Under the pieces are notes generated by a model. The model did no database searches. It saw nothing but the letters and a program-made list of their open reading frames with translations, and was not told the origin of the DNA. Shown here in pieces: positions 1 through 5,626 of a DNA stretch of 5,673 nt. Location of the stretch: positions 3,605-9,277 of the forward strand of contig KN173928.1 in NCBI GenBank assembly GCA_000759655.1, in the 5' to 3' direction. Made by a program: the position numbers and the translations under genes. Within the stretch, counting starts at the first letter, position 1, and each line of letters begins with the position of its first letter. The stretch is from Acidicaldus organivorans (GTDB taxonomy: Bacteria > Pseudomonadota > Alphaproteobacteria > Acetobacterales > Acetobacteraceae).

Positions 1-180
1 CCGGACTGTCCCTTCACCCTAGCAGAGACGCTCTGCCTTAGGTGCCGCCCGTCCAGTCTCTACACCTTCCTCCCCCTCGGGAGGCTTGGCTCGGGATCGG
101 CCAGCCGCAAGGCCCGGCTTTCCCCGACTTTGAGCGGATCCGCCGCGCCGTTTCCGCGCGCGGCGCCCAGTTCGACGACA
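1..180 (-). ncRNA. Group I self-splicing intron (IC3-like, Azoarcus/Agrobacterium type) in tRNA-Arg(CCU), 3' end outside window
   Basis: Read on the minus strand, this segment follows the tRNA anticodon directly and folds as a small group I ribozyme. The exon CCU pairs with an internal guide GGG at 168-166, giving the usual U-G pair at the 5' splice site. P2 is a hairpin at 165-141 closed by a GAAA tetraloop (154-151). P3 pairs 137-132 with 50-45. P4 pairs TCGGG (127-123) with CCCGA (95-91). P5 is about 119-103. P6a is CCTCCC/GGGAGG (84-79/74-69). P7 pairs GACTG (57-53) with CAGTC (8-4). P8 is GCAGAG/CTCTGC (36-31/27-22). Core strings such as AAGGTGTAGAGACT and CACCTAAGGCA match the Azoarcus tRNA-Ile intron as I remember it. 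P9, the terminal G and the 3' splice site lie beyond position 1. No endonuclease ORF is seen. The intron should splice itself out of the pre-tRNA. Subgroup IC3 is inferred from resemblance. Confidence 0.9.
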
Positions 181-217
181 AGGAATCCTGTGCTCTATCC
201 TGCTGAGCTACGCGGAC
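181..217 (-). tRNA. tRNA-Arg(CCU), 5' exon only, interrupted by a group I intron
   Basis: On the minus strand this is the 5' half of a tRNA. It has the acceptor strand GTCCGCG (217-211), T8 A9, a D-stem GCTC/GAGC (208-205/195-192) around a loop containing GG, the 5' anticodon stem CAGGA (190-186), then TT and the anticodon CCT (183-181). The tRNA pattern stops exactly after the third anticodon base and a group I intron begins. CCU reads the AGG arginine codon, which is rare in GC-rich genomes, so splicing could matter for decoding it. The 3' half (anticodon 3' strand, variable loop, T arm, acceptor 3' strand) must lie beyond position 1 and should pair with the strands listed. Insertion after the anticodon of tRNA-Arg(CCU) matches the known Agrobacterium case. 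Confidence 0.88.
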
Positions 218-226
218 CGCAGCTCC

Positions 227-255
227 TCTATAGGGCCTTGGCGGCAGGCGATCAA
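227..255 (-). promoter_or_regulatory. Sigma-70-type promoter for tRNA-Arg, overlapping the kup stop codon
   Basis: On the minus strand, TTGATC (255-250, 4 of 6 to TTGACA) and TATAGA (232-227, 4 of 6 to TATAAT) are separated by exactly 17 bases. The -10 box ends 9 bases before the tRNA 5' end at 217, so transcription would start 2-3 bases before the mature tRNA. The -35 box contains the kup stop codon TGA (254-252). The match is seen in the sequence; activity is inferred. Confidence 0.6.
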
Positions 256-782
256 ATCGCCACCCGCACCCCGAGCTCCACCACCCGGTCGGGCGGGATG
301 CGGAAGAACTCGGTGGCCGAGATCGCGTTCCGCGCCATGACCAGGAAGAGCCACATCCGCCAGCGCGGCATCTTGGGCACGAGTGCCGGCACCAGTGTCT
401 CCCGGCCGAGGAAATAGCTCACCTGCATCGGATCGAAGGGGATGCCCTGATCCTTGAGCTTTTCGAGCTCGCGCGGGATGTGGGGGCTTTCCTTGAAGCC
501 ATAGCGGAGGATCACCCGGTAGCAGCCATGCCCGAGATCCTCCACGCTCATCCGCTCCTCGGGCGCCACTTCCGGCTCATCGACATTGACCACGGTGACG
601 AACAGCACCCTCTCGTGCAGCACCTTGTTGTGCTTGAGATTGTGCAGGAGCGCCCCCGGCACGTAGTCCGGGTTGCCGGTGAGGAAGACGGCGATGCCGG
701 GGACCCGGATGGCGCGGGACTGGGGCAGGCGCGCGATGAAGGTGGCGAGCGGCAGGCTGTCCTGCTGCCACTTGGCGAACAT
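252..782 (-). pseudogene. kup: Kup C-terminal fragment in the second frame
   Basis: From the first in-frame ATG (782-780, reading [12 protein letters not shown]) this frame encodes 176 residues of the Kup cytoplasmic domain through to the natural stop. It includes its own copy of [17 protein letters not shown] and the tail with [17 protein letters not shown] and [21 protein letters not shown]. No convincing ribosome binding site precedes the ATG, so separate translation is unlikely. It is the displaced 3' part of kup. The duplicated stretch is present in both the N-terminal and C-terminal frames, with one residue changed (Thr versus Ala in SR[T/A]IRVPG). Confidence 0.8.
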
Positions 783-2314
783 GAGATCGCGCGCCTGCCC
801 CAGTCCCGCACCATCCGGGTCCCCGGCACGTAGTCCGGGTTGCCGGTGAGGAAGACGGCGATGCCGGGGACCCGGATGGTGCGGGACTGGGGCAGGCGCG
901 CGATGAAGGTGGCGAGCGGCAGGCTGTCCTGCTGCCACTTGGCGAACATGAGATCGCGCCCGCGCCGCCAGGTGGTCATCAGCGCCATCAGCACGATGGC
1001 GATCAGGATCGGCACCCAGCCGCCCTCGATGATCTTCAGCGAATTGGCGGCGAAAAACGTGCCATCGAGCAGCATGAAGAAGCCGAACATGACGCCGGCG
1101 GCGATCCGCGGCCAGTGGAAGGCGCGGCGGAAGACGACCATGGCGAGGATGGCGGTGCAGAGGAAAGTGCCGGTGACCGCGATGCCGTAGGCCGAGGCGA
1201 GGCCCGCGCTCGTCTTGAACGAAAGCACGAGGATGATCACCGCCACGGCGAGGAAATAATTGATCTGCGGGATGTAGATCTGGCCCTCTTCGGTCTCGCC
1301 GGTATGCCGGACGGTAAGACGCGGCAGGAAGCCGAGCTGCATGCATTGCCGCCCCATCGAGAAGGCCCCCGAGATGAGGGCCTGGCTTGCGATCACCGTC
1401 GCCACCGTGGCGAGCACCACCATCGGCAGGCGAAAGGGGGCGGGGACGGCGAGGTAGAACGGATTGGCCACTGCGCTCGGGTCGCGCAGCACCAGCGCGC
1501 CCTGGCCGAGGTAATTGGCGATCAGGCAGGGGAAGACGTAGAAAAGCCAGCTCACCCGGATCGGACGGGCCCCGAAATGCCCCATGTCGGCATAGAGCGC
1601 CTCGGCCCCGGTCACCGCGAGCACCACCGCGCCGAGAATGACGAAGGCGAGCCCGCGATAGGCGAGGCAGAAGCGGAGCGCATGAACGGGTGAAATGGCG
1701 GAAAGGACGGAGGGATTGGCGGCGATCTGCGCGATGCCGAGCGCACCGATCACCACGAACCAGACCGCCATGACCGGGCCGAAGAAATGGCCGACCCGTT
1801 CCGTCCCCCGCGACTGGATGAGGAAGAGGCCGAGGATCACCACCACCGAGATCAGGAGCACGTAAGGATCGAGGCCCGGGGTGGAGACCTCGAGCCCTTC
1901 CACCGCCGAGAGCACCGAGATCGCCCGCGTGATCACCCCATCGCCGAAAAAGAGGCTCGCCCCGATGATGCCGATGATGGCAAGCCCCCGCTTGGTGCTC
2001 TCGAAGCGCGAGACGCGCTGGGCGAGCGCCATGAGGGCGAGGATGCCCCCCTCGCCGCGGTTGTCGGCGCGCATGACGAGGAGCACGTATTTGACGGTGA
2101 CGACGAGGAAGAGGGTCCAGACGACGAGGGAGAGGATGCCGAGCACCTCCTCAGCCCCGATGTGATGGGGATCGAGGAAGCCGAAACTCGCCTGCAGCGT
2201 ATAGAGCGGGCTGGTGCCGATGTCGCCGTAGACCACGCCGAGCACGGCGATGAGGAGACCGAGGCGGGGAAGCCCCTGCTTGCGGGCCGCGGGGGAAGAG
2301 GCGGTTGCGCTCAT
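548..2314 (-). CDS. kup: Kup N-terminal frame: membrane core plus out-of-frame tail
   Basis: This is the frame that would be translated from the kup start as the sequence stands: 588 aa. About the first 498 residues are native Kup: the signature motif, the whole transmembrane core, and the start of the cytoplasmic domain through the motif [17 protein letters not shown]. The frame then enters the inverted 28-bp spacer (reading [10 protein letters not shown]) and the duplicate copy in a wrong frame. This adds about 90 Arg/Ser/Pro/Cys-rich residues unlike any Kup tail before a TGA at 550-548. The C-terminus of E. coli Kup is described as only partly essential, so residual transport is conceivable, but that is inference. 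Confidence 0.6.
   Translation of the reverse strand: MSATASSPAARKQGLPRLGLLIAVLGVVYGDIGTSPLYTLQASFGFLDPHHIGAEEVLGILSLVVWTLFLVVTVKYVLLVMRADNRGEGGILALMALAQRVSRFESTKRGLAIIGIIGASLFFGDGVITRAISVLSAVEGLEVSTPGLDPYVLLISVVVILGLFLIQSRGTERVGHFFGPVMAVWFVVIGALGIAQIAANPSVLSAISPVHALRFCLAYRGLAFVILGAVVLAVTGAEALYADMGHFGARPIRVSWLFYVFPCLIANYLGQGALVLRDPSAVANPFYLAVPAPFRLPMVVLATVATVIASQALISGAFSMGRQCMQLGFLPRLTVRHTGETEEGQIYIPQINYFLAVAVIILVLSFKTSAGLASAYGIAVTGTFLCTAILAMVVFRRAFHWPRIAAGVMFGFFMLLDGTFFAANSLKIIEGGWVPILIAIVLMALMTTWRRGRDLMFAKWQQDSLPLATFIARLPQSRTIRVPGIAVFLTGNPDYVPGTRMVRDWGRRAISCSPSGSRTACRSPPSSRACPSPAPSGSPASPSSSPATRTTCRGRSCTISSTTRCCTRGCCSSPWSMSMSRKWRPRSG
654..792. repeat. Direct repeat copy A (139 bp) inside kup
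   Basis: This segment is identical to 821-959 except at one base (c at 713, t at 880). The match ends sharply: 653 versus 820 and 793 versus 960 both differ. The offset is 167 bp, being 139 bp of repeat plus a 28-bp spacer. It has no insertion-sequence features. Confidence 0.97.
786..828. repeat. Inverted repeat arm: 28-bp inverted spacer with 7- and 8-bp flanking homologies
   Basis: The reverse complement of 786-828 is identical to 862-904 over 43 bases, and to 695-737 with one mismatch. The central 28 bp (793-820) are the extra inverted sequence. The outer ATCGCGC (786-792) and CCCCGGCA (821-828) belong to the direct repeats and are short inverted homologies native to the gene. The pair 786-828/862-904 can also fold into a large hairpin with a 33-base loop. 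Confidence 0.95.
821..959. repeat. Direct repeat copy B (139 bp) inside kup
   Basis: This is the second copy of 654-792. It is continuous with the N-terminal kup frame, while copy A is continuous with the C-terminal frame. Its t at 880 matches the base in the inverted spacer at 793-820, so the spacer is an exact copy of this version. Confidence 0.97.
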
Positions 2315-2470
2315 CGCGGGCTCCGGCCTGGCGCGGAACGAAAGATGCGGCCTTCTGGAGAGGGGCGGCAGGGGATGAAAGGGCTTGGGTTCAATGGGCA
2401 AACGATGAAAGGCAGGATCGGGTCCATGAGATCTCCCGGCTTGGGGGGATGCAGCGCGTTGGCGGAGGCC
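2315..2470. other. yggS-kup intergenic region with kup RBS and a weak hairpin
   Basis: A GGAG box at 2324-2321 on the minus strand sits 6 bases before the kup ATG and decides that start. An imperfect stem ATCTCCC/GGGGGAT surrounds a short loop near 2431-2450 but has no U-tract on the minus strand, so it is at best a weak terminator after yggS. I see no convincing -35/-10 pair for kup. Read-through from yggS is possible. Confidence 0.5.
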
Positions 2471-3208
2471 TTAGTCCGTCTCCGGCCGGGATGGCAAGCG
2501 CAAGGCGGCGGGGCGTTCGCCGAACAGGGCGCGGCCCAGGCGGATCTCGGTCGCCCCGACGGCGATCGCTGCTTCGAAATCTTCCGACATGCCCATCGAG
2601 ATGACGGGAAGTCCGTGACGGCGGGCGCAGGCGGCGAGCCACGCGAAATGGGGCCGTGGATCGACCCCCACCGGCGGGATCCCCATCACCCCGACGAGCG
2701 CCTCGCCGAACCGCGCCCGGCAGGCCTCGATGAAAGCATCCGCCTCGGCGCGGGGAATGCCCGATTTCTGTGGCTCATCGCCGAGATTGACCTCGACGTA
2801 GAGGCGGGGGAGGCGGCCTTCCTTGTCGGCAGCGGCGGCGAGCGCGTCGGCGAGTCGCGGCCGGTCGAGGCTTTCGATCACGTCGAAGAGCCGCACCGCC
2901 TCGCGCGTCTTGTTGGTCTGCAGGGCGCCGACGAGGTGGAGTTTGAGGCCGGGGGCCGTGCGGCGGAGGGCGGGGAATTTGCGCGCCGCTTCCTGGACCC
3001 GGTTCTCGCCGAAAGTGAGCTGACCCGCGGCGATGGCGGCGGCGATGCGTTCGGCGGGCACCGTCTTGGAGACGGCCACCAGGGTGATCTCCTCAGGGCT
3101 CCGCCCCGCCTGGCGGGCGGCCGCCGCGATACGCTCTCGCAGCGCAGCAAGACGCGTCGCCACAGCCGCGACCTCCGCGGGATCGGTGTTCGGGTGAGGC
3201 TCGGTCAT
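2471..3208 (-). CDS. yggS: YggS/PLPBP family pyridoxal-phosphate homeostasis protein
   Basis: This family binds PLP in the cytoplasm and helps keep vitamin B6 vitamers and amino-acid pools balanced; it has no firmly established enzyme activity. From the start at 3208 the product is 245 aa, close to the usual 220-235. The PLP-binding lysine is in LVAVSKT (Lys48). Further family motifs follow: FGENRVQEA, HLVGALQTNK, and near the C-terminus ISMGMSEDFEAAI with GATEIRLGRALFGERP, which forms the phosphate-binding end of the barrel. The fold is that of the alanine-racemase N-terminal TIM barrel. Two starts are possible: 3208 (MTEPHPNTDP) and 3223 (MSLASMTEPH), neither with a strong Shine-Dalgarno. 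The 3208 start shares its CATG with the start of the divergent gene at 3207. kup follows on the same strand. Confidence 0.93.
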   Translation of the reverse strand: MTEPHPNTDPAEVAAVATRLAALRERIAAAARQAGRSPEEITLVAVSKTVPAERIAAAIAAGQLTFGENRVQEAARKFPALRRTAPGLKLHLVGALQTNKTREAVRLFDVIESLDRPRLADALAAAADKEGRLPRLYVEVNLGDEPQKSGIPRAEADAFIEACRARFGEALVGVMGIPPVGVDPRPHFAWLAACARRHGLPVISMGMSEDFEAAIAVGATEIRLGRALFGERPAALRLPSRPETD

Positions 3209-3209
3209 G
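3194..3209. promoter_or_regulatory. Overlapping divergent start codons in a shared CATG, with a plus-strand RBS
   Basis: The CATG at 3206-3209 gives ATG on the plus strand (3207-3209) and ATG on the minus strand (3208-3206). On the plus strand GAGG at 3196-3199 lies 7 bases before the ATG, a usable Shine-Dalgarno, but it sits inside yggS. On the minus strand only a distant GAG lies upstream. Each gene's 5' control elements must therefore lie inside the coding sequence of the other if both starts are right. Confidence 0.6.
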
Positions 3210-3863
3210 GACGCTAGACTCATCGCGCTGGCCCGCACGGTCAAGGCGCGGCGCCGTCTCGCCGCCCCCACGATCTGGGTGTTCTCTGATCCCAGGCGCT
3301 TGCTCGACCCTGCTCCCCTGCTCGCGCGGCTGCCGCCCCGCCTGGCCGGCGTGGTGCTGCGCGGGGCCTCGCCAGATGTGGCGCGGCGGGTCGGGCGGCT
3401 CTGTCAGTCCCGCCGCTTCGTGCTGTTGATCGCGGGAAACGCGCCGGCTCCTCCCCTTCCCTTCCCTCCTGGTCTTCCATTCGGTCTCCGGGGGCGGCAT
3501 TTCTCGCGGGGGTGGGTCCGCCGGCATCCCGCAGGCGGGGCGTGGCGGACGAGTTCGGCGCATGACGCCCCCGAACTCATCCGCGCCCGGCGCGGCGGGG
3601 CGCGGACGGTCTTCCTCTCCCCGCTCTTTCCGACGCAAAGTCACCCCGGTGCCCCTTCTCTCGGCCTGCTCCGCTTCCTCTCCCTGAGCCGCGAGACGGG
3701 GGGCCAGCGGTCGGGGCTTGCGCTGATCGCGCTTGGCGGGATCGATGGGGCGAGGGGGCGGGCGCTCCGCCTTGCCCCGATCGCGGGGGTTGCGGCGATC
3801 GGGGCGCTTGCCGGCGACCAGCCGGTTCGCGGGGCGCTGGCGGGGGCGGAAAAATTCCCCTAA
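3207..3863 (+). CDS. Thiamine phosphate synthase / TenI-like protein
   Basis: The 218-aa product looks like a divergent ThiE/TenI TIM-barrel protein. ThiE joins HMP-pyrophosphate and thiazole phosphate to make thiamine phosphate; TenI relatives do related thiazole chemistry. Recognisable strands in order are PTIWVFSDPRR (residues 21-31, usually LVTDP), GVVLRG (48-53), FVLLIAGN (71-78), TSSAHD (115-120), VFLSPLFPTQSHPGAP (135-150), ALIALGGI (172-179) and GVAAIGAL (194-201). His replaces the Lys common after the PT-S/T motif, and the usual Asn-Asp pair is reduced to GN followed by a proline-rich stretch (79-92). Strict ThiE activity is therefore unsure and no symbol is assigned. The start has a GAGG box 7 bases upstream. 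The DUF3576 gene follows after 34 bp, suggesting one transcript. Gene identity is fairly firm; substrate is not. Confidence 0.78.
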   Translation: MDARLIALARTVKARRRLAAPTIWVFSDPRRLLDPAPLLARLPPRLAGVVLRGASPDVARRVGRLCQSRRFVLLIAGNAPAPPLPFPPGLPFGLRGRHFSRGWVRRHPAGGAWRTSSAHDAPELIRARRGGARTVFLSPLFPTQSHPGAPSLGLLRFLSLSRETGGQRSGLALIALGGIDGARGRALRLAPIAGVAAIGALAGDQPVRGALAGAEKFP

Positions 3864-3885
3864 ACCGTCGCCGCGCACGAAAAAA

Positions 3886-3891
3886 AAGGAG
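3886..3891 (+). promoter_or_regulatory. Ribosome binding site of the DUF3576 gene
   Basis: AAGGAG at the end of an A-rich run lies 6 bases before the ATG at 3898. It is the strongest Shine-Dalgarno in the window and fixes the start of the downstream lipoprotein, although the frame stays open back to 3733. Confidence 0.85.
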
Positions 3892-3897
3892 ACCAGC

Positions 3898-4443
3898 ATG
3901 GCGCGGCTTGCCGGGCACTGCCGAAGAGCGGGATGGGACGGAGCGGAATGGGGCGGAAGAAGAAAGGGGCGGAGCGGGAGCGGGCCGCTTGCCTTCATCG
4001 CCCCCCTCCTCGTCCTCGCGCTCGCCGCCTGTCACGGCGGCGCCTCGCTTCCGATGAGCGGCGCCCCGTCCGGCCAGGGCACCGGCAACACCCCGGCCAA
4101 TGCCGGGGTCGGCGTCAACGCCTATCTCTGGCGCGGCGCGCTCGACACGCTCTCCTTCATGCCGCTCGCCTCCGAGGATCCGTTCGGCGGCGTGATCATG
4201 ACGGATTGGTATCAGCCGCCTTCTGCTCCCGATGAGCGGTTCCGCGCCGTGGTCTATATCCTTGGCCGCCAGCTGCGGGCCGATGGCATCCGGGTCGCCC
4301 TCTTCCACCAGGTGCGCGGCAAGGACGGAAGCTGGCAGGACGCGCCGGTGAGCAAGACGACGGTGGGCGACATCGAGGCCAAGATCCTCGCCCGCGCCCG
4401 CGAACTGCGCACCGCGGCACTGGCTCACGGCGAGACCGATTGA
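3898..4443 (+). CDS. DUF3576 domain-containing lipoprotein
   Basis: The 181-aa product has an unusually long, Arg/Gly/Trp-rich N-region (residues 1-29), a hydrophobic core PLAFIAPLLVLALAAC and a lipobox LAAC with Cys45 as the predicted lipidated residue, so it should be anchored in the envelope. The mature part contains GVNAYLWRGALDTLSFMPLASEDPFGGVIMTDWY (residues about 72-105; hallmarks NAYLWR, TL-F-PL, DPFGGVI-TDWY), then FRAVVYILGRQLRADGIRVALF. This is the DUF3576 pattern, a family without an assigned function. In many alphaproteobacteria, as I recall, it sits beside leuS, lptE and holA, hinting at an outer-membrane role; here the next gene is instead a solute-binding protein. It is probably co-transcribed with the TenI-like gene. 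Confidence 0.85.
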   Translation: MARLAGHCRRAGWDGAEWGGRRKGRSGSGPLAFIAPLLVLALAACHGGASLPMSGAPSGQGTGNTPANAGVGVNAYLWRGALDTLSFMPLASEDPFGGVIMTDWYQPPSAPDERFRAVVYILGRQLRADGIRVALFHQVRGKDGSWQDAPVSKTTVGDIEAKILARARELRTAALAHGETD

Positions 4444-4637
4444 ACCCCGCGAGAGGGGACGCCGGCCTGGCCGCCGCCGGGCGGCCTTCGCTGCCACCTC
4501 CCTCCCCCGCCTCTTGATCGTTCGATTTTTCTTATAAATCTTTCCGTCACATTCGTTTGGAAATCTGGGGCGAAGCGGCGCAATCTCTGCGGCGTAGAAA
4601 GCTCTTTTCCGATTTCACGCCGATGATGAGGACATCC
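4444..4637 (+). other. Intergenic region: GC-rich hairpin then AT-rich promoter-like stretch
   Basis: The first half is GC-rich and holds the 7-bp hairpin listed separately, followed by a pyrimidine-rich run. From about 4512 to 4560 the composition turns AT-rich, unlike anything else in the window, with TTGATC at 4514-4519 and TATAAA at 4533-4538. Their spacing of 13 is too short for a standard sigma-70 pair. The imperfect palindrome GATTT-7-AAATC (4524-4540) could be an operator. A GAGGA box (4628-4632) lies 5 bases before the ATG at 4638. A promoter for the next gene is likely here; its exact boxes are uncertain. Confidence 0.45.
4469..4486 (+). terminator. Possible terminator hairpin after the DUF3576 gene
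   Basis: GGCCGCC and GGCGGCC form a perfect 7-bp GC stem with a GCCG loop 25 bases after the stop codon at 4443. A CCCC/GGGG arm pair (4445-4458) lies just before it. There is no T-tract, so intrinsic termination would be weak. Confidence 0.35.
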
Positions 4638-5609
4638 ATGAAAACCAGAACTGCCCTTGCTCTCTTTGGCATGATCTACGCCGCCTCTGCCGCCTCCGCC
4701 GCCGAGACCGGCGTCTATCCGCCATGGCAAGGCGGGGCCAATGATGACGCCCCCAACAAGGGCTTCGAGTTCACCGTGCCTGAGGTGGACAACCTCCCCG
4801 ACTTCCACGGCAACCCGATGACGGCCCGCCTCGTCCTCTATGTTGGCGGCAACTACTATTTCGCGATGGCGCCGCTGGTGAAGGCGTTCGAGGCGAAGCA
4901 CCCCGAATACAAGGGGCATATCTATTACGAGACCATTCCGCCGGGGATGCTGGTCAAGCAGATCGAGGCGAAGGGGACCATCACTTCGGGCAACATGACC
5001 TGGACGGTGCCGGCGGATGCCTATTTCGCCGGGCTGCGCAAAATCGAGGCCCTGATCAAGCAGGGTCTTCTGGAAGGCCCCGCCGTTCCCTATGTCACCA
5101 ATCAGCTCACCATCATGGTGCCGAAGGACAACCCGGCCCATATCCAGGGTTTGGCTGATCTCGGCCGGAAAGAGGTGAAGCTCGCCATGCCCAACCCCGA
5201 ATACGAGGGGATTGCCCGCCAGATCCGGCTCGCCCTCGAAAAGGCGGGCGGCAAGACGCTCGCCGATACCGTCTATGAGCAGAAGGTGAAGGACGGCACC
5301 ACCTATCTCACCCACATCCATCACCGCGAAACCCCGCTCTGGCTGATGCTGGGCCGCGCCGATGCGGGGGTGACCTGGAAGTCGGAGGCCGTCTTCCAGG
5401 AACAGGCGGGCCATCCGATCACCGACATCCCGATCCCCGCCGAGCAGAACGTCACGGCGATCTATGCCGGGGCGGTGGTCAAGGGCGCGCCCCATCCGCA
5501 GGCGGCGCGGGCCTGGCTCGACTTCATCCGCTCACCCGATGCGCTCGCCATTTTCGAGCATTATGGTTTCGCCCCCTACAAGGGCGGCGAAAGAAGGCCG
5601 ACTGAGTAA
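4638..5609 (+). CDS. Exported ModA-like solute-binding protein
   Basis: The product is 323 aa, longer than typical ModA (about 250). Residues 1-22 form a signal peptide (KTRT, hydrophobic core, SAA cleavage site before ETG), so the protein is periplasmic. The body resembles the bacterial extracellular solute-binding class related to molybdate receptors: LVLYVGGNYYFAMAPLVKAF (66-84) at the start of lobe 1, NQLTIMVPKDNP (155-166), KLAMPNPEYEGIARQI (181-196) and GRADAGVTWKSEAVFQEQ (239-256). The end is ARAWLDFIRSPDALAIFEHYGFAPY, a typical closing segment of these proteins. A His-rich THIHHRETP (225-233) is distinctive. The ligand is unknown: an oxyanion such as molybdate or tungstate, or a metal, is possible. 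ATGs at 4623 and 4626 in frame are less likely starts. No permease or ATPase gene is visible in the window. Confidence 0.85.
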   Translation: MKTRTALALFGMIYAASAASAAETGVYPPWQGGANDDAPNKGFEFTVPEVDNLPDFHGNPMTARLVLYVGGNYYFAMAPLVKAFEAKHPEYKGHIYYETIPPGMLVKQIEAKGTITSGNMTWTVPADAYFAGLRKIEALIKQGLLEGPAVPYVTNQLTIMVPKDNPAHIQGLADLGRKEVKLAMPNPEYEGIARQIRLALEKAGGKTLADTVYEQKVKDGTTYLTHIHHRETPLWLMLGRADAGVTWKSEAVFQEQAGHPITDIPIPAEQNVTAIYAGAVVKGAPHPQAARAWLDFIRSPDALAIFEHYGFAPYKGGERRPTE

Positions 5610-5626
5610 GGACTGAGAAAACGGCC

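Larger units (their letters stand above)
252..2314 (-). pseudogene. kup: kup, low-affinity potassium transporter, frameshifted by a 167-bp duplication/inversion insert
   Basis: Kup/HAK/KUP proteins are inner-membrane K+ uptake carriers, generally H+-coupled. The start at 2314 ([12 protein letters not shown]) is chosen for a GGAG box 6 bases upstream and because the family signature [15 protein letters not shown] then falls at residues 26-40. An open frame extends up to 2401 without family sequence. About 12 hydrophobic segments fill residues ~18-445, followed by a hydrophilic cytoplasmic domain that ends ELGVRVAI at 252. Removing the 167-bp surplus at 793-959 leaves 1896 bp, 631 aa, a normal Kup length. 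As written, that surplus shifts the frame after about residue 498, so no single frame covers the gene. The membrane core is intact and the C-terminal domain is disrupted. It lies 156 bp downstream of yggS on the same strand. It is a true mutation or a sequence artefact; see findings. Confidence 0.88.

Noticed and set aside
130..417. A 95-codon plus-strand frame across the tRNA/intron and the kup 3' end
   Set aside because: It overlaps structured RNA and Kup coding sequence on the other strand, with no RBS or motif.
654..959. CRISPR array or insertion sequence as the source of the kup repeats
   Set aside because: There are only two copies, 139 bp long and coding. The spacer is an inverted copy of the repeat. 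No transposase or target-site duplication is present.
783..1346. Upstream extension (to 1346) of the second kup frame as an independent gene
   Set aside because: From 1346 to about 793 the frame overlaps the true Kup membrane-coding frame and reads as His/Arg/Pro-rich nonsense. Only the part from copy A onward is Kup-like.
1787..3217. A 476-codon open frame on the plus strand opposite kup and yggS
   Set aside because: It crosses two genes with clear family motifs on the other strand, reads as low-complexity Glu/Arg/Asp/His-rich sequence, and has no family motif. It is a GC-bias shadow.
3093..4497. Long overlapping minus-strand frames (3093-3998 and 3577-4497) opposite the TenI-like and DUF3576 genes
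   Set aside because: They are Arg/Pro/Gly-rich, lack recognisable motifs, and cover a region where two plus-strand genes have good starts and domains.
4514..4538. TTGATC and TATAAA as a standard sigma-70 promoter pair
   Set aside because: The spacing is only 13 bases. The AT-rich region is still promoter-like but these two boxes cannot be used together.
4425..5495. A 356-codon open frame on the minus strand opposite the solute-binding protein
   Set aside because: The plus strand has a signal peptide, RBS and family motifs in this span; the minus frame shows none.
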